64,000 nucleotides of DNA, taken from contig CP070686.1 of NCBI GenBank assembly GCA_020353055.1, positions 1,719,410 through 1,783,409 of the forward strand, written 5' to 3'. The translations under genes and the position numbers were made by a program. Positions within the stretch are counted from its first letter, which is position 1, and each line of letters opens with the position of its first letter. Positions 44,146 through 53,978 of the stretch are shown one piece after another. The stretch is from Caldifarciminota bacterium. Its GTDB lineage: Bacteria > Hydrothermota > Tepidihabitantia > SM23-42. The notes beneath the pieces are model-generated. The model saw only the letters and a program-made list of their open reading frames with translations, was not told the DNA's origin and searched no databases.

Positions 44146-45186
44146 ATGCCTAAAATGAAAGCCGTAGCAAAAACAAAACCCGCACGTGGTGCGGAAATCA
44201 TCGACATCGACATACCAACGCCTGGGCCTGACGACGTCCTGACAAAGGTACTGGCAACGTCGATCTGCGGTACTGATCTGCACATATATGAATGGAATGA
44301 GTGGGCGCAGAGCCGCATCAAGAATCTACCCAAGATCATGGGTCACGAACTATGCGGTGAGGTACTGGAAATAGGAAAGAATGTAAGAAATGTGAAAAAA
44401 GGTGACATAATATCAGCGGAAACCCACATTGCATGTGGACATTGCTACTTATGCCACACCGGCAATGCCCACATCTGCATCAACGGCAGCATATTCGGCG
44501 TGGATGTCAACGGCGTATTTGCGGAGTATGCAATAGTCCCCGCATCCAATGCATGGCTCCTTGACAAGCGCATACAAAAAGACTTCGCCTCGGTAATGGA
44601 GCCGCTTGGTAATGCTGTGCATACCGTACTGGCCGGTGAAATCACCGGTAACACTGTTCTCGTCACCGGCTGCGGCCCGATCGGACTCATGAGCATCATG
44701 GTGTCACGAATTTGCGGCGCGACCAAGATAATCGCCACGGAGATAAACGATTTCCGCATCGGGCTGGCAAAAAAAGTCGGTGCCGATGTCGTGCTTAACC
44801 CAAGAAAAGACAAAGTTGTTACAAGAGTGCTTGAAGAAACGGACGGACTCGGCGTTGATATCGTCCTGGAAATGTCTGGTAATCCAAGAGCAATAAGCGA
44901 TGCTTTTTCCGCTTTGAGACCCGGTGGCCGCTACTCGATCCTTGGCATACCTGATAAACCGATGGAAATAGATATTGGAAAGCACATAGTGTTTAAATAT
45001 GCTACTGTGCAGGGGATCAACGGGCGGCTGATGTTTTCCACCTGGCACAAAACAGCAAGATTCTTGAGTTCCGGGCGGCTCGATCTCGAGCCCATCATCA
45101 CCCACCGATTGCGCCTCGATGAATATGAAAAAGGAATGGAATTGATGAAACAGGGTAATTGCGGCAAGATACTCCTATACCCTTAG
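44146..45186 (+). CDS. tdh: L-threonine 3-dehydrogenase
   Basis: 346 residues from the ATG at 44146; a second in-frame ATG is three codons later. Medium-chain zinc dehydrogenase: catalytic-zinc Cys41 in SICGTDLHIYEWNEW, GHELCGEV, the structural-zinc set ACGHCYLCHTGNAHIC and the NAD loop TGCGPIGLMS. The DLHIYEWNEWAQ segment is characteristic of Tdh. It oxidises L-threonine to 2-amino-3-ketobutyrate, which Kbl (47563) cleaves. First gene of an operon that also encodes AcpS, an adenylate-forming ligase and a carrier protein. Confidence 0.92.
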   Translation: MPKMKAVAKTKPARGAEIIDIDIPTPGPDDVLTKVLATSICGTDLHIYEWNEWAQSRIKNLPKIMGHELCGEVLEIGKNVRNVKKGDIISAETHIACGHCYLCHTGNAHICINGSIFGVDVNGVFAEYAIVPASNAWLLDKRIQKDFASVMEPLGNAVHTVLAGEITGNTVLVTGCGPIGLMSIMVSRICGATKIIATEINDFRIGLAKKVGADVVLNPRKDKVVTRVLEETDGLGVDIVLEMSGNPRAISDAFSALRPGGRYSILGIPDKPMEIDIGKHIVFKYATVQGINGRLMFSTWHKTARFLSSGRLDLEPIITHRLRLDEYEKGMELMKQGNCGKILLYP

Positions 45187-45198
45187 GCTACTGGCGTT

Positions 45199-45564
45199 AT
45201 GATTAAAGGTCTGGGAATTGATATTCTCGCGAATGACAGGTTTGCCGCGCTGAAAAATAAGGCGGAATTCACTGAAGATGTTTTCACGCCTGATGAACTC
45301 AGTGTCGCCCAGCGTTCACCAAATCACGATAATGCGTTTGCTCTTTTTTTTTCCATAAAAGAAGCGTTTCTGAAAGCCCTAAGCTGCGGGCTTCATTTTG
45401 GATCATTCTGGCGCGGAATTAATATCAATCACCATCTGGAGGTCAAAACCTCTGGCCGGGTTAGTCACTTTGTCGAGGAAAAAGCTGTCAGACAATTCCA
45501 CACATCCGCGGCGCAAACAAAACGATACGCGCTGGGCGTTGTTGTACTGGAATCCGAGGATTAA
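45199..45564 (+). CDS. acpS: Holo-ACP synthase-type phosphopantetheinyl transferase
   Basis: 121 residues, normal AcpS size. GLGIDILANDRF (metal-binding Asp8) and FSIKEAFLKAL (Glu/Lys motif) are the two family signatures. It moves the 4'-phosphopantetheine arm from CoA to a Ser of a carrier protein. It lies 12 bases after tdh and two genes before a carrier protein, so it probably serves that partner; it may also be the cell's general AcpS. Confidence 0.88.
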   Translation: MIKGLGIDILANDRFAALKNKAEFTEDVFTPDELSVAQRSPNHDNAFALFFSIKEAFLKALSCGLHFGSFWRGININHHLEVKTSGRVSHFVEEKAVRQFHTSAAQTKRYALGVVVLESED

Positions 45565-45581
45565 CTTTAGGAGGTGCATTA

Positions 45582-47282
45582 ATGAGTAACATCGGTTCTT
45601 ATGAAGAACGGTATGCAAAATTCGATTGGAAGATATCAGCGGATGAACTCGAGTATGGCAAGAATGGTATGTTCAACATCGGCTACTACTGCAGCGACCG
45701 CATTGTGGAAAAAGGATTTGGTGATAGAGTTGGACTCATCTGGCAGGGATTCAAAGGAGACGTAAAAAAATTCACGTACAATGACATCCGCATCTACAGC
45801 AACGTCTTTGCAGAATTCCTGGGGGATATCGGTATCGAACGTGGAGATCGGGTCTGCATCTTCATGGATCGCATTCCCGAACTTTACATGTCTTTCATTG
45901 GTATCCTCAAAATGGGAGGCATTACCCAACCGCTTTTCTCCGCATTTGGCGAAGAGGCACTCTTCACTCGGCTCGAGGATGCAAAAACCAAAGCGATCAT
46001 TACAACCAGAAAACATGCAGGCAAAATCCGCAGGATCAGAGAACGGCTACCCGATCTCCAAAAAGTGATTGTAGTCGATGGGGTCGAACAAAATCTGAAG
46101 CCGGGAGAGATCGCATTCAACATGGAAGGATCAACTCCCGTCGAGCACTTTGAGATCGAGAAGGTCGGTCCGGAAGAAGCATCGGTGCTCCACTATACTT
46201 CGGGCACGACAGGAAAACCAAAAGGCGCACTGCATGTCCACTCTTCGATAATCGCCCAGTACCTGACGGCAAAATGGGTGCTTGACATCACACCCGAGGA
46301 TATTTACTGGTGTACTGCAGATCCTGGTTGGGTTACCGGCACCAGCTACGGCATAATCGGTCCCTGGGCATGTGGCATAACACAGACCGTGCTTGATTCG
46401 GGATTCAACACAGAGAAATGGTATCAGTTCATTGAACAGCACAAAATCAACGTATGGTATACTGCGCCAACCGCGATCCGCCTTTTGATGAAAGACGGGA
46501 CGAGCGTAGTTCAGAAGTACGATGTCGGCAGTCTCAGGCATCTAATCAGTGTCGGTGAACCTCTCAATGCCGAAGGTGTCATCTGGTCAGAACAGGCGTT
46601 CAACAAACCATTTCATGACTCTTACTGGCAGACCGAAACCGGTGCGATCGTCATTACCAACTATCCGGGGATGAAAGTCAAGCCAGGATCCATGGGCAAA
46701 CCCTTTCCCGGAATCACGGCAACGGTTGTCGATCAGAAAACGTTCGAGCCCATAGCGACGACCGGCACAGTCGGGCTCATTGCACTGAAACCGGGCTGGC
46801 CATCAATGTTCCGCGCTTACTGGGAAAACAAGGAAATGTACGACAGTAAATTCAAGAACGGATGGTACATATGCGGCGATCGGGCGAGTATCGACAGTGA
46901 TGGTTACTTCTGGTTCGTGGGGCGTGATGATGATGTCATAAACACGGGCGGGCATTTGGTCGGCCCATTCGAGATCGAATCGGCTCTGCTCGAGCACGAA
47001 GCAGTCGCCGAATCAGCCGCGGTCGGAAAACCGGACCAGGTTAACATGGAAGTAGTAAAAGCCTTTGTTGCCCTCAAGCCGGGGTATGAGGCGAATGCCG
47101 ACCTTGAACTTAGCATCATGAATTTCATTCGTAAGAAACTGTCACCACTTGCCATGCCACAAGAGATTGAGTTTGTAGACTCGCTGCCTAAAACCCGAAG
47201 CGGCAAGATCATGCGACGATTGCTCCGGGCAAAGGAATGGGGGCAAGAAATCGGTGACATATCAACATTGGAGAACGATTGA
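45582..47282 (+). CDS. Acetyl-CoA synthetase-like adenylate-forming ligase
   Basis: 566 residues, ANL superfamily, AcsA-like. P-loop YTSGTTGKPKG near residue 205, YWQTETGAIV, PGSMGKPFPG, hinge motif GDRASIDSDGYFWFVGRDDD and the C-terminal catalytic Lys in PKTRSGKIMRR. It activates a short acid (acetate by resemblance) as an adenylate and passes it to a thiol, either CoA or the phosphopantetheine of the adjacent carrier protein. Strong AGGAGG site at 45569-45574. Between acpS and the carrier gene. Confidence 0.82.
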   Translation: MSNIGSYEERYAKFDWKISADELEYGKNGMFNIGYYCSDRIVEKGFGDRVGLIWQGFKGDVKKFTYNDIRIYSNVFAEFLGDIGIERGDRVCIFMDRIPELYMSFIGILKMGGITQPLFSAFGEEALFTRLEDAKTKAIITTRKHAGKIRRIRERLPDLQKVIVVDGVEQNLKPGEIAFNMEGSTPVEHFEIEKVGPEEASVLHYTSGTTGKPKGALHVHSSIIAQYLTAKWVLDITPEDIYWCTADPGWVTGTSYGIIGPWACGITQTVLDSGFNTEKWYQFIEQHKINVWYTAPTAIRLLMKDGTSVVQKYDVGSLRHLISVGEPLNAEGVIWSEQAFNKPFHDSYWQTETGAIVITNYPGMKVKPGSMGKPFPGITATVVDQKTFEPIATTGTVGLIALKPGWPSMFRAYWENKEMYDSKFKNGWYICGDRASIDSDGYFWFVGRDDDVINTGGHLVGPFEIESALLEHEAVAESAAVGKPDQVNMEVVKAFVALKPGYEANADLELSIMNFIRKKLSPLAMPQEIEFVDSLPKTRSGKIMRRLLRAKEWGQEIGDISTLEND

Positions 47283-47297
47283 AAAAAGGAGGATGAA

Positions 47298-47552
47298 ATG
47301 TCCGAAGAAATCAAGAATTTGATCATCGAGTATGTCAAGAAAGAATACCTGGAAGAGGACGCAGAAGAAGAAGTCAACGAGAATACTCCATTGATATCCA
47401 GCGGTATCGTAGATTCATTTTCCATGGTTTCGCTCAAGACATTCCTTGAAAAGAAATTCAATATTAAGATCCCCGATGATAAAGCAACTCCCGAAGCCTT
47501 CGATACTGTTACCAACATATTGAATTTGCTCAAGGAATACAACGTCACATAG
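47298..47552 (+). CDS. Acyl carrier protein-like protein
   Basis: 84 residues, acidic. The phosphopantetheine Ser is S40 in [11 protein letters not shown]; the motif is DSF rather than the DSL of fatty-acid ACP, as in dedicated carrier proteins. [20 protein letters not shown] forms the last helices. AAAGGAGG before the ATG. Its neighbours, acpS and an adenylate-forming ligase upstream and kbl downstream, suggest that it carries an acyl group made by the ligase or released by Kbl. Confidence 0.85.
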   Translation: MSEEIKNLIIEYVKKEYLEEDAEEEVNENTPLISSGIVDSFSMVSLKTFLEKKFNIKIPDDKATPEAFDTVTNILNLLKEYNVT

Positions 47553-47562
47553 GAGGTTAGTG

Positions 47563-48810
47563 ATGGCCTACAGCGAAAAGGCAAAATTACACTACGCAAC
47601 CGAACTGAAAGGCATAAAGGAAGCAGGCACCTTCAAGGAAGAAAGGTTTATCGAATCACCCCAGGCGGCGAATATCAAGGTGGAATTTCCCGCTGGCTCG
47701 CCACCCAAAGAAGTTCTGAATTTCTGCGCGAATAACTACCTGGGATTATCAAGCCATCCAGAAGTAGTATCTGCTGCACATGATGGTCTTAAAGAGCGGG
47801 GCTACGGTATGTCCTCGGTACGTTTCATCTGCGGCACCCAGGATATTCACAGGGAATTGGAAGAAAAATTAACAAAATTCCTCGGCACCGAAGACACGAT
47901 CCTCTTTCCATCATGCATGGATGCCAATGCCGGTGTATTTGATGTGGTATTAGACAAAGAAGACGCCATGATCGCTGATCGACTCGTCCATGCGTCGATC
48001 GTCGACGGCATGAGGCTTTGCAAGGCACAATTATTCAACTACAAACATTCAAACATGGACCACCTTGAAGAAAAATTGAAGGAAACCCAGGACTGTCGCT
48101 TCCGCATGGTGATCACCGATGGCGTCTTCTCGATGGACGGGGATATTGCCAAACTGAAAGAGATATGCGACCTTGCCGATAAATACGACGCAATGGTTCT
48201 GGTCGACGATTCCCATGCCACCGGGTTCATGGGCAAAACCGGGCGGGGTACTCACGAGCACTGCGGCGTTCTCGGTCGCATTGACGTTATTACGACTACC
48301 ATGGGTAAAGCACTGGGAGGCGCATCCGGTGGATGTGTGAGCGGCCGAAAAGAGATCGTCGATCTCTGCCGCCAGCGTGCGCGCCCATATCTATTTTCGA
48401 ACACCGTCCCGCCGGTCATTGTCGCCGCGGCCAGCAAGGTTCTCGATATTATCAGCAAGACGACCGACCGCCGTGACAAACTCGAGGAAAACACAGTATT
48501 CTTCCGAGAAAAAATGACTGCTGCCGGATTCGACATAAGGGAAGGAGTACACCCCATCGTTCCGATCATGCTATATAATGCAAAACTCGCCCAGGACATG
48601 GCACGTGACCTATATAATGAAGGTATCTACGTCATCGGTTTCTCATTTCCGGTCGTACCGAAAGGCCAGGCACGCATTAGAGTACAGATCTCAGCCGGTC
48701 ATGATAGGGAACACATTGAACGAGCAATCTCGGCTTTTACGAAAATCGGCGAGAAATACAAAATACTCGGCATGAAGAAAAACGAAATAATCGAGATGTA
48801 CGGACTGTGA
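47563..48810 (+). CDS. kbl: 2-amino-3-ketobutyrate CoA ligase (glycine C-acetyltransferase)
   Basis: 415 residues from the ATG at 47563, six bases after AGGAGG (the overlapping GTG at 47560 is too close). Alpha-oxoamine synthase family, very similar to E. coli Kbl in segments such as [11 protein letters not shown]-type [46 protein letters not shown] and the PLP Lys249 in [14 protein letters not shown]. It splits 2-amino-3-ketobutyrate with CoA into glycine and acetyl-CoA. With tdh four genes upstream it completes threonine degradation. Confidence 0.92.
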   Translation: MAYSEKAKLHYATELKGIKEAGTFKEERFIESPQAANIKVEFPAGSPPKEVLNFCANNYLGLSSHPEVVSAAHDGLKERGYGMSSVRFICGTQDIHRELEEKLTKFLGTEDTILFPSCMDANAGVFDVVLDKEDAMIADRLVHASIVDGMRLCKAQLFNYKHSNMDHLEEKLKETQDCRFRMVITDGVFSMDGDIAKLKEICDLADKYDAMVLVDDSHATGFMGKTGRGTHEHCGVLGRIDVITTTMGKALGGASGGCVSGRKEIVDLCRQRARPYLFSNTVPPVIVAAASKVLDIISKTTDRRDKLEENTVFFREKMTAAGFDIREGVHPIVPIMLYNAKLAQDMARDLYNEGIYVIGFSFPVVPKGQARIRVQISAGHDREHIERAISAFTKIGEKYKILGMKKNEIIEMYGL

Positions 48811-48982
48811 CGAATGCTAATATCCAAATACGAAAATCTAAACAAATTCGAATCCAGTTTTGGTCATCTGTATTTTAGATTTTGCGATTGTCCCCCTTGC
48901 GGGGATTCTCGTAAATACGATCAAATCATAGATTTGAGTATTTGCGGAATTATAATTTCGTGCTTCGAATTTAGGATTTTGA
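48811..48982. repeat. A/T-rich intergenic repeat region, copy C
   Basis: No gene. A mosaic of AAATTCGAAT-like words on both strands, a small hairpin TCCCC-CTTGC-GGGGA (48891-48905), a TATAAT at 48951-48956 and a core TTTCGTGCTTCGAATTTAGG shared loosely with copies A and B. The repeat runs to the start codon of the next gene and appears to supply its AGGA ribosome site. Confidence 0.5.
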
Positions 48983-50109
48983 GTGAATAATACATCCGAT
49001 GCGATCATAATCGGCGGTGGTATCATCGGTTGCGCCACGGGTTACTACTTAACGAAGAAAGGGTTTAAGGTCAACCTGCTCGAAAGAGCATATTTGACCG
49101 CCGGCTCGACCGGTCGATGCATCGGCGGGATCAGACAACAATTCTCCACACCGCTGAGCATCAAGGTTGCGATGGAATCGATGAAGAAATTCGGTACAAT
49201 GCGCGACGAGCTGAAGCAGGACGTCGAGTTCCATCAAGGCGGATATCTTTTTCTTGCTCACAGTGAAGAAAAGAAGCAAACGTACATGAAGCTTATTGAA
49301 ATCCAAAGGGAAATGGGAATCGATGTAAGTTTCATCGGCCTTTCTGAGATAGAAAGGCTCGTACCGGGCATTGACCCAACCGGTCTTTTGGGCGGGGCAT
49401 ACTGCCCTACCGATGCACAGGCTAATCCGTTTCTGATCGTCGATGGATATGCAAAAGCAATTAAAGAACGCGGTAATGTCTTCCCGTATAAAGACGTCAC
49501 GCAGATAAACGTTCAAAAAGAAAAAGTCGTTTCAGTGACGACGCGGGACAACGAAACTTACTTTGCGCCAGTAGTGATCAATGCTGCCGGTCCTTTTGCC
49601 CGCGATATCGCTCAAATGGTCGATATCGACATACAGGTCTATCCAGAACGTCACGAGGCTATGATCACCGAACAGATGGAGCGGTTCTTCGACATGATGG
49701 TGGTTGACTATCGGCCGGACGGATGCTACTTCAATCAAAAATGGCCCCATGGCAGCGTCATCGGATGCTACACACCGATACCCAACGTCCCTGGATATGA
49801 TCTCGGTACTTCGTTTGAATTCGCCAGGGAAATGGGACGCCGCATGGCCCGTCTCATTCCCAGATTGGGTAACACAAAGATCATACGCCACTGGTCAGGT
49901 AGCTATGAGATGACTCCCGACGGCAATCCGATCCTCGACAAATCTGATGTCGATGGTTTCTGGATCGTCGGTGGCATGTGCGGCCACGGTTTCATGCTGG
50001 GCCCTGAAATTGGCTGGCTGGCCGCCGAGTACATAACGGAAGGTAAAGCACCTTATGACATTACGGAATTCGCCCTGCACCGCGACTTCACCGGCAAAGA
50101 GGTGATGAA

Positions 50110-50113
<4 letters not shown>
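48983..50113 (+). CDS. FAD-dependent amine/amino-acid oxidoreductase (DAO family)
   Basis: 376 residues from a GTG at 48983. N-terminal FAD-binding AIIIGGGIIGCATGYYLTKKG, then STGRCIGGIRQQFS, VINAAGPFARDI and a C-terminal FWIVGGMCGHGFMLGPEIGWL. Closest in layout to sarcosine oxidase beta subunit or glycine/D-amino-acid oxidase types; substrate cannot be read from sequence. It follows kbl, which makes glycine, so a glycine-related substrate is possible. Its stop overlaps tgt by 4 bases (GTGA). Confidence 0.8.
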
Positions 50114-51218
<1,105 letters not shown>

Positions 51219-51317
51219 CGCGGCGAGTATCGTAATAGATTCATGCTCTTTCAACACCATTAGTAGCACCAGAACCAAGAAAATTCGCACCTAGACAGCA
51301 CTTTCTCAACATTCCTC

Positions 51318-51345
51318 TTGACACAAAATGAATTATATATATAAT
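51318..51345 (+). promoter_or_regulatory. Consensus promoter of the pilMNOPQ operon
   Basis: TTGACA at 51318-51323, 16-base spacer, TATAAT at 51340-51345. A leader of about 25 bases with AAGGAG (51365-51370) precedes the pilM ATG at 51376. Confidence 0.8.
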
Positions 51346-51375
51346 TACACAATTAAAATGTGAAAAGGAGCCAAC

Positions 51376-52416
51376 ATGTTTGGGAGAAAGAAAAAAGTAC
51401 TTGGTCTTGATATCGGGTCAAGCCAAACAAAAATAGTTGAGCTTAGCGCAGGTAAGAGCAAGAAGTTATTAAATTTTGGGATTTCCAAAGTCTTACCTGA
51501 CGCTATAGTTGAAGGTGAAATAATCGATCGGGAGGCAGTTCTCGACTCCGTCAGAACATTAATAGAAACCAAAGGTTTCTCCACAAAAGACGTTGTCCTG
51601 GGTATCGCCGGAAGGGATGTCATCATAAAAAGAATCACCATGGACCGGATGAGCGAAGCAGACACGCGGGAGCAAATAAAATGGGAGGCCGAGCAGTATG
51701 TACCCTTTGATATCAATGAAGTATCGCTCGATTTCGATGTCGTAAACCCAAATTTCGGAGATAACCAGCAAGAAGTCATCCTGGTCGCTGCGAAAAATGA
51801 ACTCATTAACAATCTCACGTCTCTACTGAAAGACCTCAACCTCACGCCAATCATCATCGACACCACTGCCTTTGCCGTTCAGCATGTCTACGAACGCAAT
51901 TACGAAGTTGTAACCGACGAGATAATCTGCCTCATACATCTCGGCGCAGGCATGACGGTAATAAATGTTATCAAGGGCGGTTCAAGTCTCTCTGCACGCG
52001 ATGTCTACTACGGCGTAAATGCCTATATCAGTAAGCTGCAGAAGGAAGTAGGATTCAACTATGAAGACGCAGCGAATGCCGCCAAGGGCACGGTTCCGCC
52101 AGGCGTCTCTCAGGATTCAATCCAGGGAGTCTTCGAATCTTTCGTGAGTGACCTTGGCACGCATATCGAAAGAAGCCTGCAATTTCTATCAACGGTTACC
52201 GGTGAGGAAAAGGTAAGCCGCATGTACATATCGGGCGGAGGTTCATTGATACCAAACCTTACCGACTATCTCAAACGGCGCTTTGGTATTCCGATCGAGG
52301 CGCTCAATCCCTTCAAGAATATCATTTATGATCCGAATATTTTCGTACCTATGGGCGCGGATGTGGCTGGGCCGATCCTGGCTCAAGCCGTTGGTTTAGC
52401 ATTAAGGGGGGAATAA
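51376..52416 (+). CDS. pilM: Type IV pilus assembly protein PilM
   Basis: 346 residues, actin-like ATPase fold: VLGLDIGSSQTKIVEL, DVVLGIAGRDVIIKRI, WEAEQYVPFDINEVSLDFDV, HLGAGMTVINVIKGG and RMYISGGGSLIPNLTDYLKRRFGIP. Cytoplasmic; binds the PilN N-terminal tail to join the pilus motor to the alignment complex. The stop shares bases with the pilN start (TAATG). Confidence 0.93.
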   Translation: MFGRKKKVLGLDIGSSQTKIVELSAGKSKKLLNFGISKVLPDAIVEGEIIDREAVLDSVRTLIETKGFSTKDVVLGIAGRDVIIKRITMDRMSEADTREQIKWEAEQYVPFDINEVSLDFDVVNPNFGDNQQEVILVAAKNELINNLTSLLKDLNLTPIIIDTTAFAVQHVYERNYEVVTDEIICLIHLGAGMTVINVIKGGSSLSARDVYYGVNAYISKLQKEVGFNYEDAANAAKGTVPPGVSQDSIQGVFESFVSDLGTHIERSLQFLSTVTGEEKVSRMYISGGGSLIPNLTDYLKRRFGIPIEALNPFKNIIYDPNIFVPMGADVAGPILAQAVGLALRGE

Positions 52417-53015
52417 TGATTAAGATTAATTTGGCCCCAATTACCAAAAAAGGCCGTGCTCCTAAAGCAAGGGCACCGAGAGCTCCACGTCCAGGAATCA
52501 AAATCCCGCCAATTCAGACTGCGATTGTATACATCTTAGGCACAGTAATCGTTGCGCTCATCGTCATCGTTCTATTAGTGAGTCAGAATATTCAAATGCG
52601 CAACTTCAACTCTAATATAAATCAATTGAATGCGAAACTCGACGAGCTAAAAGTATACAAAGCAGCGGTCGACAGCCTCGAGTCACGGGAAAGGGAACTT
52701 GCGACACTCATCGCACCCATAAAGCAGCTCAACAGAAATCGGTTCTTCATCGCTCATATACTTGATGAAGTATCGGACCGAGTACCGGATTTTACATGGC
52801 TGACGACATTGAATGCGGATTCAACTAACCTGGACATAAAAGGAATTGCTGCCTCGAATCTACTTGTCGCCGATTTTATGAACCGTCTTGAAGAATCTCC
52901 TTACATATACAACGTAGATCTATCGGTTCTTGAGAAAAAAGTAATCGAGAAGCAGGAAATGATGGAATTCACATTAACGGCAAACGTCGGCATTGATTCA
53001 GTGGTCAGGAGGTAA
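52416..53015 (+). CDS. pilN: Type IV pilus assembly protein PilN
   Basis: 199 residues. It opens MIKINLAP, the PilM-binding tail, then one membrane span (TAIVYILGTVIVALIVIVLLV), a coiled-coil segment (NSNINQLNAKLDELKVYKAAVDSLE) and a periplasmic ferredoxin-like domain. A basic/Pro-rich stretch of about 25 residues (KKGRAPKARAPRAPRPG) before the span is longer than usual. Confidence 0.9.
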   Translation: MIKINLAPITKKGRAPKARAPRAPRPGIKIPPIQTAIVYILGTVIVALIVIVLLVSQNIQMRNFNSNINQLNAKLDELKVYKAAVDSLESRERELATLIAPIKQLNRNRFFIAHILDEVSDRVPDFTWLTTLNADSTNLDIKGIAASNLLVADFMNRLEESPYIYNVDLSVLEKKVIEKQEMMEFTLTANVGIDSVVRR

Positions 53016-53017
53016 GA

Positions 53018-53590
53018 ATGAATCTAAGAGAACGAAAAACACAACAAATGGTAATCTTTCTCGTCATCCTCGTAGTGATACTCATTCTATTCTTCCGATT
53101 CCCCTACAAGACGAACAGCGACAAGGTTGATATGTTGAGGTCCAGGCGCGACTCCTTACAGATCGAAGTTCAGAAGGCAGAAGCAGCAAAAATCCGGTTG
53201 CCCGAACTCCAGGAGAAAATTGCACGCCTTGAGGTCGAATGGGAGCGAGCAAAAGAGATGTTACCAAAAGAAAAAGAAATTCCATCGCTCATACAACAGA
53301 TCTCGAACTCCGGAACAAAAGCCGGTGTGAGTTTTCTGTTGTTCAGACCGAGCACCGTGGTTCAAAAAATCAACTACTCAGAAATCCCTGTTCAGATAAA
53401 GGTTACCTGTGGTTATCATCAGTTGGGCAGATTCCTGTCTAATGTCGGTAATCTCGCAAGAATTGTGAACGTTCCATCCATAAGAATCACGGTCGGTAAA
53501 GATCGTGCCGTCGAAGCTGAATTAAGAACACAGACTTATACTGTGGCAAAGGGAAAGGGGGTGCAAAGTGGTGTCCCAAGTCGTCGGTAG
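53018..53590 (+). CDS. pilO: Type IV pilus assembly protein PilO
   Basis: 190 residues. Short cytoplasmic end, one membrane span (QMVIFLVILVVILILFFRFP), a coiled coil (RSRRDSLQIEVQKAEAAKI) and a periplasmic domain with ISNSGTKAGVSFLLFRPS and VTCGYHQLGRFLSNVGNLARIV. Pairs with PilN. AGGAGG lies 5-6 bases before its ATG. Overlaps pilP by 23 bases. Confidence 0.9.
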   Translation: MNLRERKTQQMVIFLVILVVILILFFRFPYKTNSDKVDMLRSRRDSLQIEVQKAEAAKIRLPELQEKIARLEVEWERAKEMLPKEKEIPSLIQQISNSGTKAGVSFLLFRPSTVVQKINYSEIPVQIKVTCGYHQLGRFLSNVGNLARIVNVPSIRITVGKDRAVEAELRTQTYTVAKGKGVQSGVPSRR

Positions 53591-53975
53591 CCTTCTATTT
53601 GTGATGTTGATCAACCAAACGCCAACAACACCTCCCGCAGCTGATACGCTATTCCCTGTTGAGAAATGGCAATATGCTGTTAAAGGGAGACGTGATCCAT
53701 TTGTGCCGCTCATCGGCACTGACTTATCCCCAGGCGGTAAAGCAAGTCACCTGAGCGTTGAGAATCTCACCCTCATTGGAATACTATGGGGAGACCGTGG
53801 ATATTACGCACTGGTCAAAGATGGCGTGAATCAAGGGTATATTCTCAAAAGAGGTGACCGTGTTGTCGGCGGAAAAGTCTCAGAGATTCGCCGTGACGGG
53901 GTCATGTTTGAGCTGACACAAGCTGGGGTTGTAACCAAATATGAACTGAGACTTCAAGAAAAGGAAAGGAGGTAA
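53568..53975 (+). CDS. pilP: PilP-type pilus lipoprotein-like component
   Basis: 135 residues. Start at GTG 53568 (AAGGGGGT 7 bases upstream) or the next GTG. A hydrophobic leader is followed by RRDPFVPLIGTD and a compact beta domain (LTLIGILWGDRGYYALVKDGVNQGYILKRGDRV, seen in parts), the PilP fold that binds the secretin and PilNO. The lipobox Cys usual in PilP is absent, so it is probably signal-anchored or soluble. Confidence 0.8.
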   Translation: MVSQVVGSLLFVMLINQTPTTPPAADTLFPVEKWQYAVKGRRDPFVPLIGTDLSPGGKASHLSVENLTLIGILWGDRGYYALVKDGVNQGYILKRGDRVVGGKVSEIRRDGVMFELTQAGVVTKYELRLQEKERR

Positions 53976-53978
53976 AAA

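Noticed and set aside
47563-48810. Serine palmitoyltransferase (sphingolipid operon) in place of Kbl
   Set aside because: The ACP and ligase neighbours fit a sphingolipid operon, but the protein matches E. coli Kbl closely over its length and tdh is in the same operon.
48891-48905. Terminator after kbl
   Set aside because: The stem is only 5 bp and no T run follows it.
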